DNA of 16,466 nt from DAONLM01 sp035406685 (GTDB taxonomy: Bacteria > Spirochaetota > GWE2-31-10 > MWDO01). The notes beneath the pieces were generated by a model that did no database searches, was not told the DNA's origin, and saw only the letters and a list, made by a program, of their open reading frames with translations. The translations under genes and the position numbers were made by a program. The DNA is taken from contig DAONLM010000045.1 of NCBI GenBank assembly GCA_035406685.1, positions 1 through 16,466 of the forward strand. The letters run 5' to 3'. Of this stretch, positions 1 through 6,773 are shown piece by piece (within the stretch, counting starts at the first letter, position 1; each line of letters opens with the position of its first letter).

Positions 1-274
1 GAATGGCAATACTAAATGAGTTAATATGGTCATGAACCAATTTTAACTCATTATATACCTCTTCTGGAATATAAATTCTAATCCTGTGAGTTGCACCTAT
101 AAACCTATAATCTTTATCCCTCCTTTTTTCAAAAAGATGCTTTCTCTTTAATACGGGAAGCATAAAGATTATAATTTCCCTTATTAAAGTAGAAAGATCT
201 TTATCTTTTTTATCTTTTAAATTGTTAATTTTTTCAAAGAGATCTTGATTTAAGACAAAATCGAATTCCTTCAT
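1..274 (-). CDS. Unknown small protein, partial (5' end only), possible ribbon-helix-helix
   Basis: The reading frame opens with ATG at 274-272 and stays open for 91 codons to the window edge, so the C-terminus is missing. A perfect AGGAGG (complement of 283-288) lies 8 nt upstream, which fixes the start. The N-terminal 60 residues are lysine-rich and mostly helical in character (a run of K and D at 20-26, a hydrophobic stretch IREIIIFMLP at 31-40, then a basic KRKHLFEKRRDKD). Residues 63-70 (HRIRIYIP) look like a beta strand, followed by a helix (EEVYNELKLVHDHI) and a turn (NSFS). This order resembles a ribbon-helix-helix DNA-binding fold, but the second helix is cut off. I do not recognise the family. 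The gene is transcribed divergently from hppA. Confidence 0.7.
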   Translation of the reverse strand, partial: MKEFDFVLNQDLFEKINNLKDKKDKDLSTLIREIIIFMLPVLKRKHLFEKRRDKDYRFIGATHRIRIYIPEEVYNELKLVHDHINSFSIAI

Positions 275-350
275 AAATTATACCTCCTGTAAAAAAAATA
301 TTTCTATATATTAATCACAAAATTTCTTAGAAAATCCTTTACAACTTTTA

Positions 351-389
351 GAAAAAAAATTAAAAAATTTGCCTAAAAATAAAATCGCA
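351..389 (+). repeat. AT-rich repeat, copy A (inverted partner at 16421-16462)
   Basis: This 39-base segment matches the reverse complement of 16421-16462. The last 17 bases, CTAAAAATAAAATCGCA, are identical, and the preceding A/T-rich part matches with one substitution and small gaps. It lies about 110 bases before the hppA start; copy B lies about 105 bases before the sigma-54 regulator start, in the same orientation relative to the gene. In DNA this AT-rich a 17-base match alone can arise by chance, so its status as a real repeat is uncertain. Confidence 0.4.
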
Positions 390-420
390 TCATCAGTCAT
401 AATTTTTTTCAAAAAATATA

Positions 421-449
421 TTGAAAAAAATAATTAATCATTGTATATT
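421..449 (+). promoter_or_regulatory. Sigma-70-type promoter for hppA
   Basis: TTGAAA (421-426) and TATATT (444-449) are separated by exactly 17 bases. Transcription would start near 456, giving a leader of about 46 bases that ends in AAGGAG (491-496) before the hppA ATG. A second pair, TTGGCA (453-458) and GCTAAT (476-481), is weaker and would leave only about 14 bases of leader. Confidence 0.6.
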
Positions 450-501
450 AAATTGGCATCTTTATTTAATAAGTTGCTAATCTGATTTTTAAGGAGAAAA
501 A

Positions 502-2832
502 ATGAAAAGATCTTATTTAATTTTATTAATTCTTTTTTTTATCCCATCTTTTATTTTTGCTGAGTCAAATACTCATTTTGACTTTATGTTTCTCACATTA
601 GGCGGTTCATTAATTGCCTTAATATTTGCTTTAATATTAGCAATAGGAGTTTTAAAGAAATCCCCTGGCACTGATAGAATGAAAGAGATATCTGACTATG
701 TTCATGAAGGAGCAATGGCATATCTTTATCAACAGTACAAGGTTGTTGGGATTTTCTTTATTATTCTTTTTGCTATACTTGGTTTTATAGCTTGGATTAT
801 ACCTATCATCTTAAAAGGAGAAAGATGGTTGTCCCCCTTTGTACCAATCGCATTTCTTACTGGTGGATTTTTTTCCGGTCTTTCTGGTTTTATAGGAATG
901 AAAATTGCAACAAAGGCTAATTGTAGAACAGCATTTGCTGCAAGTAATAATCTTAATTCTGGATTAAGAGTTGCCTTTAATTCTGGAACAGTAATGGGGA
1001 TGGTTGTAGTAGGGCTTGGTCTTTTTGATATTGCTTTATGGTGGATACTTTTAAAATATGTTTTTATGCCACTCAGTATCGGTATTACCTCTCCTGAGGA
1101 GATACCACCAATTATGATTACTTTTGGTATGGGAGCATCAACAATGGCTCTATTTGCACGACTTGGTGGTGGAATCTATACTAAAGCCGCAGATGTTGGT
1201 GCTGATCTTGTTGGTAAAGTTGAGGCTGGAATTCCAGAGGATGATCCAAGAAATCCAGCCACAATAGCTGATAATGTTGGTGACAATGTTGGTGATGTTG
1301 CTGGAATGGGTGCTGATCTTTATGAAAGTTATGTAGGTTCAATTGTTGCAACAATGGCTCTTGGTAGTGTTGCTGCTATGGCCGCAAAGGATATATCAGG
1401 TACTACTATTCTTAAATATATAGAATTACCCGGCTTAATAGCAATAACCGGTGTAATTTGCTCAATATTAGGAACATTTTTAGTAAAAGCAAAAGACGAT
1501 GCTACTCAAAAAACACTATTAAATGCTTTAAGAAGAGGTATATATTTCAGTACTGGCTTAATTGCAATTGCGTCTCTTGTAATTGTGTTGTTATTATTCG
1601 GACAGAAAGGACTTGGATTATGGGGGGCAATAATAACAGGACTTATCGCTGGTAATATAATTGGCTATTTTACAGAATATTTTACATCAGATAATTATAA
1701 ACCTACTAAAAAACTTGCTGAAACTTCTTTAACTGGTCCTGCAACAGTAATAATAGGAGGGCTTTCTCTTGGAATGATGTCAACAGCAATACCTGTTATT
1801 ACAATCGTGCTGGGAACCTTAGGGGCATACTATTTTGCCGGTGGTGGAAATATGGGACTCTATGGAATCGGTCTTGCCGCAGTTGGTATGCTTTCAACAC
1901 TTGGCATAACATTGGCAACTGATGCTTATGGACCAGTTGCTGATAATGCAGGTGGAATTGCAGAGATGGCTCATCTTGATGCAAAGGTAAGGGAGAGAAC
2001 TGATGCTCTTGACATGCTTGGAAATACAACTGCTGCTACTGGAAAAGGATTTGCAATTGGCAGTGCTGCTCTTACTGCTCTTGCTTTACTTGCTGAATAT
2101 GGTAATAAAATACTTGAAATTCTAAAACTTGATCCTGCTCATATTTCTGAATGGCAAAATGCCTATGAATATGTTAAAAAAATAGGTTATCAGAGTTTTA
2201 TCTTACCGTTGCAAGATGGAGGCTTTTTTTTAAGTGAGAATATTTTAAATCCTCTGGTCTTGATAGGGGTCTTTATTGGTGCCTTAATGCCATTTGTTTT
2301 TTCTGCAATGTCTATGGGTGCTGTGGGTAGAGCGGCAAAGGCTATGGTAGAAGAGGTTAGAAGGCAGTTTAAAGAAAAGCCCGGAATTCTTGAAGGTAAA
2401 GATAAGCCAGACTATGCAAGATGTGTTCAGATTAGTACAAAAGGTGCACAAAGAGAGATGATTGTACCATCTTTAATGGCTGTAATAACGCCAGTTTTAG
2501 TTGGAATAGTATTTGGTCCTGCAACAGTTCTTGCTTTACTTGCAGGTGCTCTTTGTAGTGGTTTTATTCTTGCAATAATGATGGCTAATGCTGGTGGGGC
2601 CTGGGATAATGCTAAAAAATTTATTGAGAAAGGGAATTTTGGTGGGAAAAAGAGTGATCCCCATAAGGCTGCTGTTGTTGGTGATACAGTAGGAGATCCT
2701 TTTAAAGATACTTCTGGACCTTGTATAAATATATTGTTAAAATTAATGAGTATGGTAAGTATAGTATTCGTCGGAACATGTATTGGGTTAAATGGATTAA
2801 TTGTAAAATTATTTCAATTTATTTTTAAATAG
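502..2832 (+). CDS. hppA: K+-dependent, ion-translocating membrane pyrophosphatase (probably Na+-type)
   Basis: This is a membrane-integral pyrophosphatase that hydrolyses PPi and pumps cations out of the cytoplasm. The family signatures are present: the substrate loop DVGADLVGKVEAGIPEDDPRNPATIADNVGDNVGD split around residues 231-264, GADLYESYVGS (270-280), DNAGGIAEMA (481-490) and the C-terminal VVGDTVGDPFKDTSGP region (725-740). GNTTAATGKG (507-516) has Ala at 511, where K+-independent enzymes have Lys, so it belongs to the K+-dependent group. Glu275 in GADLYES sits where Na+-pumping enzymes such as that of Thermotoga carry their gate glutamate; Na+ or mixed Na+/H+ transport is therefore inferred. 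At 776 residues it is longer than the roughly 726-residue Thermotoga enzyme, with an extra N-terminal hydrophobic segment ending FIFA-ES that resembles a cleavable signal peptide. AAGGAG at 491-496 supports the start. It has its own promoter and terminator. Confidence 0.97.
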   Translation: MKRSYLILLILFFIPSFIFAESNTHFDFMFLTLGGSLIALIFALILAIGVLKKSPGTDRMKEISDYVHEGAMAYLYQQYKVVGIFFIILFAILGFIAWIIPIILKGERWLSPFVPIAFLTGGFFSGLSGFIGMKIATKANCRTAFAASNNLNSGLRVAFNSGTVMGMVVVGLGLFDIALWWILLKYVFMPLSIGITSPEEIPPIMITFGMGASTMALFARLGGGIYTKAADVGADLVGKVEAGIPEDDPRNPATIADNVGDNVGDVAGMGADLYESYVGSIVATMALGSVAAMAAKDISGTTILKYIELPGLIAITGVICSILGTFLVKAKDDATQKTLLNALRRGIYFSTGLIAIASLVIVLLLFGQKGLGLWGAIITGLIAGNIIGYFTEYFTSDNYKPTKKLAETSLTGPATVIIGGLSLGMMSTAIPVITIVLGTLGAYYFAGGGNMGLYGIGLAAVGMLSTLGITLATDAYGPVADNAGGIAEMAHLDAKVRERTDALDMLGNTTAATGKGFAIGSAALTALALLAEYGNKILEILKLDPAHISEWQNAYEYVKKIGYQSFILPLQDGGFFLSENILNPLVLIGVFIGALMPFVFSAMSMGAVGRAAKAMVEEVRRQFKEKPGILEGKDKPDYARCVQISTKGAQREMIVPSLMAVITPVLVGIVFGPATVLALLAGALCSGFILAIMMANAGGAWDNAKKFIEKGNFGGKKSDPHKAAVVGDTVGDPFKDTSGPCINILLKLMSMVSIVFVGTCIGLNGLIVKLFQFIFK

Positions 2833-2858
2833 GATATTATGATTATTTAATAATTAAC

Positions 2859-2884
2859 AGAAAAGGGGGGATATCCCCTTTTCT
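2859..2884 (+). terminator. Hairpin terminator after hppA
   Basis: A perfect 10-bp stem pairs AGAAAAGGGG (2859-2868) with CCCCTTTTCT (2875-2884) around a 6-base loop. It lies 27 bases after the hppA stop. Downstream sequence is AT-rich but lacks a clean run of T, so termination may be partial and allow readthrough into the CXXC gene at 2911. Confidence 0.7.
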
Positions 2885-2910
2885 AATTTATATTATAAAG
2901 AAAAAAATAT

Positions 2911-3042
2911 ATGAAAATTAAAATAATTATTTTAATAATTTCTATTTTTATGATAATATTAGGTCTAATATTTGGCGACATAATAACTGGAATATTACAA
3001 AAGGCACTTAATATCTGTTACGAATGTATAGGTATTGGATAA
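2911..3042 (+). CDS. CXXC microprotein, CD1871A-family-like (43 aa)
   Basis: The frame encodes 43 residues: a Lys-containing start (MKIKIII), one hydrophobic membrane segment at about residues 5-22, a short GDIITGILQKALN linker, and the C-terminal signature ICYECIGIG with Cys36-x-x-Cys39. From memory of the family, small CXXC proteins of the CD1871A type share this build (one transmembrane helix, then a conserved ending close to ICLECIGIG) and occur next to polyferredoxin membrane proteins, as here. The stop codon TAA (3040-3042) shares its last A with the ATG of the next gene, so the two are translationally coupled. The biochemical role of the family is not known to me; a metal- or redox-related job with the Fe-S neighbour is inferred. 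The ribosome binding site is poor (AAAG-type only). Confidence 0.75.
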   Translation: MKIKIIILIISIFMIILGLIFGDIITGILQKALNICYECIGIG

Positions 3043-3941
3043 TGATTACAAAAATATCAAAGCTAATAATTAGATTAAGAAATTTTATACAATTATTATT
3101 CTTTTTTATTATTAATTCTGACTTTGTTACACTTTTTAGATCAATCATTAATAAAAAAGCAATGATCAGTCAGAGTGGTTTTAAAAGATTTTGTATTCCG
3201 GGTTTAAATTGTTATTCCTGCCCAATGGCTGTTTTTTCTTGCCCTATTGGTTCATTACAATTCTGGTTTAATGATATATCTCAAAGAATAATATTTTCTC
3301 AGAAGATAAATTTTATAGGGTTTTATATAATAGGAATACTTTCTTCTGTAGGAATCATAGGGGGAAGAATATGTTGTGGATTTATATGCCCTTTTGGCTT
3401 TATACAGGATCTTATCAATAAAATAACCAATAAAAATATTAATATTCCTAAAATTTTAAGGTTAATAAAATATGTAGTATTAGTATTGTTTGTTATAATA
3501 CTCCCTCTCTTTATTTTTGATATTACTAAAATTGCTCCTTATTTTTGTAAATTATTATGTCCAGCAGGTACATTACAGGCTGGCGTGCCATTATTAATTA
3601 TTGATAAAAATATAAGACAAATGGCATCTTTTATTACCTTATTGAAATTTGTTATATTAATATTATTCTTAATTTTATTTCTCTTTTCAAAAAGGGCATT
3701 TTGTAAAATAATGTGCCCACTCGGTGCTATATGGTCACTATTTAACAAAATAAGTATATTTAAGTTAGAACTTGATAAAAAAACATGTATAGATTGTAAG
3801 AAATGCGAAAATAATTGTCCTATGAATATTAATATTACAAACAATATAGAAAGTCTTGAATGTATAAGATGTCTTGAATGTATAAAAGTGTGTCCAACTA
3901 AAAGTATTAAGAGTAAGGTAGAAATTTTTAATAAAAAATAA
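3042..3941 (+). CDS. NapH/CcoG-like membrane polyferredoxin (4Fe-4S)
   Basis: This membrane protein (299 residues from ATG 3042) carries several cysteine clusters. Four Cys-x3-Cys-Pro type motifs alternate with membrane segments: CYSCPMAVFSCPIG (57-70), CGFICPFG (112-119), CKLLCPAG (169-176) and CKIMCPLG (221-228). The C-terminus holds two classical 4Fe-4S ferredoxin motifs: CIDCKKCENNCP (249-260) and CIRCLECIKVCP (274-285). Membrane helices are visible at about 15-25, 90-107, 142-160 and 197-216. NapH, CcoG and YccM relatives move electrons between membrane quinol or flavin pools and Fe-S partners; the specific partner is not visible. The frame is open from an in-frame ATG at 3024, but 3042 is preferred because it overlaps the stop of the upstream microprotein (TAATG). 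Confidence 0.88.
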   Translation: MITKISKLIIRLRNFIQLLFFFIINSDFVTLFRSIINKKAMISQSGFKRFCIPGLNCYSCPMAVFSCPIGSLQFWFNDISQRIIFSQKINFIGFYIIGILSSVGIIGGRICCGFICPFGFIQDLINKITNKNINIPKILRLIKYVVLVLFVIILPLFIFDITKIAPYFCKLLCPAGTLQAGVPLLIIDKNIRQMASFITLLKFVILILFLILFLFSKRAFCKIMCPLGAIWSLFNKISIFKLELDKKTCIDCKKCENNCPMNINITNNIESLECIRCLECIKVCPTKSIKSKVEIFNKK

Positions 3942-3964
3942 AATAATTGTTATATTATATATTT

Positions 3965-3988
3965 ATTTTACGACATATGTCGTAAAAT
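3965..3988. promoter_or_regulatory. 24-bp perfect palindrome, operator-like site 1
   Basis: The palindrome has arms ATTTTACGACAT and ATGTCGTAAAAT with no mismatch. Its core TACGACA-TA-TGTCGTA is the same dyad as site 2 at 4011-4026 with a different centre. Centre-to-centre distance is 42 bp, about four helical turns, so one regulator could bind both on the same face. The TACGACA-N2-TGTCGTA layout recalls the TACA-N2-TGTA cores of BlaI/MecI/CopY-type operators; this link is inference. Confidence 0.65.
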
Positions 3989-4010
3989 TATACCATATAT
4001 GTTATATATA

Positions 4011-4026
4011 TACGACAATTGTCGTA
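4011..4026. promoter_or_regulatory. 16-bp perfect palindrome, operator-like site 2 over a -35 box
   Basis: TACGACAATTGTCGTA is a perfect inverted repeat. Its right half supplies TTGTCG (4019-4024), the -35 box of the predicted promoter for the ATP-grasp gene, a classic repressor position. The same GACAATTGTCGTA string recurs on the minus strand at 16386-16398, again over a -35 box. Confidence 0.7.
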
Positions 4027-4047
4027 GGATTATATAAAAATTATAAA
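4019..4047 (+). promoter_or_regulatory. Promoter of the ATP-grasp gene
   Basis: TTGTCG (4019-4024) and TATAAA (4042-4047) are 17 bases apart. The -10 matches consensus at 5 of 6 positions and the -35 at 4 of 6. The start site would fall near 4054, about 26-32 bases before the coding start. The weak -35 lies inside palindrome 2. Confidence 0.5.
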
Positions 4048-4079
4048 TAATAGTTATTTTATATAAATTTATAGCGAGA

Positions 4080-5066
4080 ATGAAAATGAAAAAAAAGGTT
4101 GTAATTTTATATCCAGAAATAAAAGAGAAAGATAATGAGGATGTAATAGATACCATAGAACAGGTAAGATTAGTAGAAAAAGCATTGGAAAAACTTAATT
4201 ATGAAGTTCATTTATTAGAATGCACATTAAATCTGTTAGAAATCTCAAAGAGCCTTATTCAAATAAAACCAGACTTTTGTTTTAATCTTGTTGAACATTT
4301 TAATAATGATGGCAAAATGATTTGCCTTTTCCCGATGTTATTAGAAAATCACGACATACCTTATACTTCCCCGGATAGTAAAAATATGTTCATAACAACA
4401 AATAAGGTATTATGTAAGGAATTGCTTATCTCTTATAAATTAAAAACTCCACCATTTATTTATAATAATAAAATATATGGGGATATCCACTTTCCACAGC
4501 GATTTATTATAAAACCAGTGTATAGTGATGGATCACTATTTATTGACGAAGATAATATAATGATATTTTCCAGTTTAAATGAATGTCAAAAAGCAATAAA
4601 TAATTTTAATGAAAGATATAAAAAAGATTTTTTTGCAGAAATATATATTGATGGTAGAGAATTTAATGTCTCTCTTTTGTGTTATAAAAATAGATGTGAA
4701 ATATTCCCTCTGGCAGAAATAATTTTTAAAGACTACCCTGAAAATAAACCTAAAATTTTATCCTATAATGCAAAATGGGTAGAGCACTCTTTTGAATATA
4801 AAAATACCATAAGAAATTTTAACTTTTTAGAAAAAGATAAACCCTTATTAGAAAAAATAAAAGATATATGTCAAAAGTCTTATGAAAATTTTAATCTAAG
4901 AGGATATGTAAGAATAGACATAAGAGTTGATAAAGAGGATAATATTTATATTATTGAAATAAATATAAACCCTTCTCTCGGTAAAGATGCAGGATATGTG
5001 GCTGCTGCGAATGAGTATGGACTCTCTTTTGAAGAATTAATAAAGAAAATAATAGAAACAATTTAG
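4080..5066 (+). CDS. D-Ala-D-Ala-ligase-like ATP-grasp enzyme
   Basis: The protein (328 residues) has the D-alanine ligase-type ATP-grasp build: an N-terminal Rossmann-like part with FNLVE (68-72) and PYTSP (94-98), a TTNKVLCKELL helix (106-116), the ATP-binding lysine in FIIKPVYSDGS (142-152, Lys145), AEIYIDGREFNVSLL (186-200), and the metal-binding end GYVRIDIR (275-282) with IIEININPSLG (291-301; Asp280, Glu293, Asn295). True Ddl enzymes have LEINT-P-G-T followed by a Ser-Leu substrate loop; here the end reads NPSLGKDAGYVAAANEYG instead, so the amino acid ligated is probably not simply D-Ala. ATG 4086 is an alternative start with better spacing from GCGAGA (4074-4079). The tail overlaps the folP tail by 4 bp on the opposite strand. 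Regulation by the palindromes upstream is inferred. Confidence 0.85.
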   Translation: MKMKKKVVILYPEIKEKDNEDVIDTIEQVRLVEKALEKLNYEVHLLECTLNLLEISKSLIQIKPDFCFNLVEHFNNDGKMICLFPMLLENHDIPYTSPDSKNMFITTNKVLCKELLISYKLKTPPFIYNNKIYGDIHFPQRFIIKPVYSDGSLFIDEDNIMIFSSLNECQKAINNFNERYKKDFFAEIYIDGREFNVSLLCYKNRCEIFPLAEIIFKDYPENKPKILSYNAKWVEHSFEYKNTIRNFNFLEKDKPLLEKIKDICQKSYENFNLRGYVRIDIRVDKEDNIYIIEININPSLGKDAGYVAAANEYGLSFEELIKKIIETI

Positions 5067-5890
5067 ATTTCAAGATATTTTTTTATAACTGCAATGGATT
5101 GATATGCCTCTTTTACATCATGAACCCTTACCATTTTTGCACCATTAAGAATTGCAATAGTATTTAAAGAAATTGTCCCGGCTACTCTCTCCTTTGGTGG
5201 CACATCTATTACCTTGCCTATCATTGATTTTCTCGAAATTCCAACAAGAACAGGATATCCAAAATCGGTAAATTTATTTAAATTTTTAAGAAGAATATAA
5301 TTATGATCCAGAGATTTCCCAAATCCAAATCCAGGATCAAGAATTAATTTCTCAACGCCATTATTTTTGCAAAAGTTAATCCTTTCTTTAAAAAAGTCAT
5401 AAATTTCAGATACAACATCATGATAAACTGGATTTATCTGCATATCTTTTGGAGTCCCTTTTATATGCATAATAATAGAGGTTGCATTATATTTTTTTGC
5501 TACATTGATCATATTACTATCAAAGGTAAAACCACTTATGTCATTTATTATTTCAGCACCATTCTGAATAGCGAGTTCTGCAACTTTACTTTTATATGTA
5601 TCAATGGAAATAATTGTCTCAAAATTACGATTTATCTTTTCTATTAGCGGAATTACCCTATCAATCTCTTCATCTTCAGAAATTGCTTCAGAAAAAGGTC
5701 TTGTGGACTCTCCACCAATATCGATAATAGTAGCCCCCTCTTTGATCATCTCCTCTACTTTAACTAAAGCCTTATCTAAGGTATTGTATTCACCACCATC
5801 ACTAAAAGAATCGGGGGTAATATTGATTACCCCCATTATAAAAATATCATTATTAAAATCTAAAATTCTATTCTTAAAACTAAATTTCAC
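5063..5890 (-). CDS. folP: Dihydropteroate synthase
   Basis: DHPS joins p-aminobenzoate to dihydropterin pyrophosphate in folate synthesis in the cytoplasm. The 275-residue length is normal. The TIM-barrel signatures occur in order: MGVINITPDSFSDGG (19-33), DIGGESTRP (57-65), SIDTYK (95-100), INDISG (115-120), MHIKGTPKDMQ (141-151), DPGFGFGKS (185-193), VGISRKS (216-222) and RVHDV (255-259). The mobile loop after STRP reads FSEAIS rather than the common GAEPVS, a mild departure. The start ATG overlaps the stop of the lipoprotein gene by 4 bp (ATGA), so the two are coupled. The gene converges on the ATP-grasp gene with no room for a terminator. Confidence 0.97.
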   Translation of the reverse strand: MKFSFKNRILDFNNDIFIMGVINITPDSFSDGGEYNTLDKALVKVEEMIKEGATIIDIGGESTRPFSEAISEDEEIDRVIPLIEKINRNFETIISIDTYKSKVAELAIQNGAEIINDISGFTFDSNMINVAKKYNATSIIMHIKGTPKDMQINPVYHDVVSEIYDFFKERINFCKNNGVEKLILDPGFGFGKSLDHNYILLKNLNKFTDFGYPVLVGISRKSMIGKVIDVPPKERVAGTISLNTIAILNGAKMVRVHDVKEAYQSIAVIKKYLEI

Positions 5891-6630
5891 TCTTTAATCT
5901 CTTCAGTGGAATTTGATTGAAGTTCCTGTAAATAATCTCTCAAAACATAAGATATCTCGGTCTCTTCTTCATTGGTAGAAGAAAAAGCCTTTTTTATCAT
6001 CTCTATTGCATTTTTATCATCATTTTTTATTAATTTGTAATAATATGCCATATAAAGATAATAAGCCTGCTTAGCAGTATTAATATCATCTGTCCACCCT
6101 TCTTTTATCCAGTAATTTCCGACCCATTTTCTATCCCCACCTTCTTTTGTAGGTCTATATGCTTTAAATTCAACATTTATCCATCCGTCCTCTTCTTTTA
6201 TTAAAGTACCAAAATCCCCTGGCTGTAACTTGATAGTTGTTGCCCAATCATTATCTGGCTGTTTATAGCATAAAACATTTGCCTTATTAATTGTAATAAA
6301 TTTTGAAGTAAAAAAATCCTTCTTTGCCCAATAAATAGATTTATCTGGCAATTGAACTTTATAATAGTCATCATCTCCTACTTTTTTAGTATCAATTACA
6401 GTCACCTTTCTACCAAAATCAACCCACAGATAGCTATCTGACTTTAGATTTTTAATAGGAGTATTAACATCTTCTATATTTTTATAAAAATAACAGCCAG
6501 CCTCTTTTATGTATTGAGTTGGATTTTCAATAGAGATAGTAGATACTGTAGTTGTGGTATTAAGAGAATTATCTTTTTTACAGGAAAAAATAGTGATAAG
6601 AATAGTTAATAGCAAAATAAACCTTTTCAT
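5887..6630 (-). CDS. Lipoprotein with SH3b-like region
   Basis: The N-terminus MKRFILLLTILITIFSC is a lipoprotein signal peptide; Cys17 in a TIFSC lipobox would be acylated, followed by KKD. A Thr/Ser-rich linker (20-36) leads to two segments with the alternating strand pattern of bacterial SH3 domains: about 42-108 (VTVIDTKKVGDDDYYKVQL, then DKSIYWAKKDFF) and about 112-178 (NVLCYKQPDNDWATTIKL, then EEDGWINVEF and YWIKEGWT). The C-terminal part (185-236) is helical and TPR-like (AKQAYYLYMAYYYKLIKNDDKNAIEMIKKA). Such proteins usually sit in the envelope and bind peptidoglycan or partner proteins; no specific function can be assigned. The start is supported by AAGGAG upstream. Overlap with folP suggests co-transcription only. 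Confidence 0.8.
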   Translation of the reverse strand: MKRFILLLTILITIFSCKKDNSLNTTTTVSTISIENPTQYIKEAGCYFYKNIEDVNTPIKNLKSDSYLWVDFGRKVTVIDTKKVGDDDYYKVQLPDKSIYWAKKDFFTSKFITINKANVLCYKQPDNDWATTIKLQPGDFGTLIKEEDGWINVEFKAYRPTKEGGDRKWVGNYWIKEGWTDDINTAKQAYYLYMAYYYKLIKNDDKNAIEMIKKAFSSTNEEETEISYVLRDYLQELQSNSTEEIKE

Positions 6631-6662
6631 AAAAGAAAAACTCCTTAAATTATTTTTTTATT

Positions 6663-6690
6663 ATTATATCATAATAAAAAAATAAAGCAA
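6663..6690 (-). promoter_or_regulatory. Extended -10 promoter for lipoprotein-folP
   Basis: On the minus strand, TTGCTT (6690-6685) and a perfect TATAAT (6668-6663) are 16 bases apart, and the -10 is preceded by TGA, giving the extended TGnTATAAT element. Transcription would start about 26 bases upstream of the lipoprotein ATG. Confidence 0.65.
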
Positions 6691-6706
6691 TAATTTTTAT
6701 TTTTTC

Positions 6707-6735
6707 TTGTAATTTTATTTTATTTGATATATAAT
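6707..6735 (+). promoter_or_regulatory. Promoter for the 170-aa protein gene
   Basis: TTGTAA (6707-6712) and a perfect TATAAT (6730-6735) are 17 bases apart. The start site near 6742 gives a leader of about 32 bases that includes AAGGAG (6762-6767). It is divergent from the lipoprotein promoter with 16 bases between their -35 boxes. Confidence 0.7.
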
Positions 6736-6773
6736 TTAATCAAATAAAAATATTTTTAATTAAGGAGATTTTT

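Noticed and set aside
453..478. TTGGCA followed by TTGCT before hppA, as a sigma-54 -24/-12 promoter
   Set aside because: The distance between GG and GC is far larger than the required 10 bases. No proper -24/-12 element was seen in any intergenic gap of the window.
1199..1320. Short tandem similarity around GATAATGTTGGTGACAATG in hppA
   Set aside because: It encodes the conserved DNVGDNVGD substrate-binding motif, so the repetition reflects the protein and not a DNA repeat.
3024..3041. Upstream ATG at 3024 as start of the polyferredoxin gene
   Set aside because: It lies inside the microprotein frame and would add only MYRYWI. The ATG at 3042 overlaps the preceding stop, as expected for coupled genes.
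3965..3988. Palindrome 1 as a terminator of the polyferredoxin gene
   Set aside because: The stem is AT-rich, has no loop bases, and is not followed by a T run. Its match with palindrome 2 favours a protein-binding site.
5604..5897. Plus-strand open frame of 97 codons across folP
   Set aside because: It is antisense to a clear folP gene, has no ribosome binding site and a composition typical of a shadow frame.
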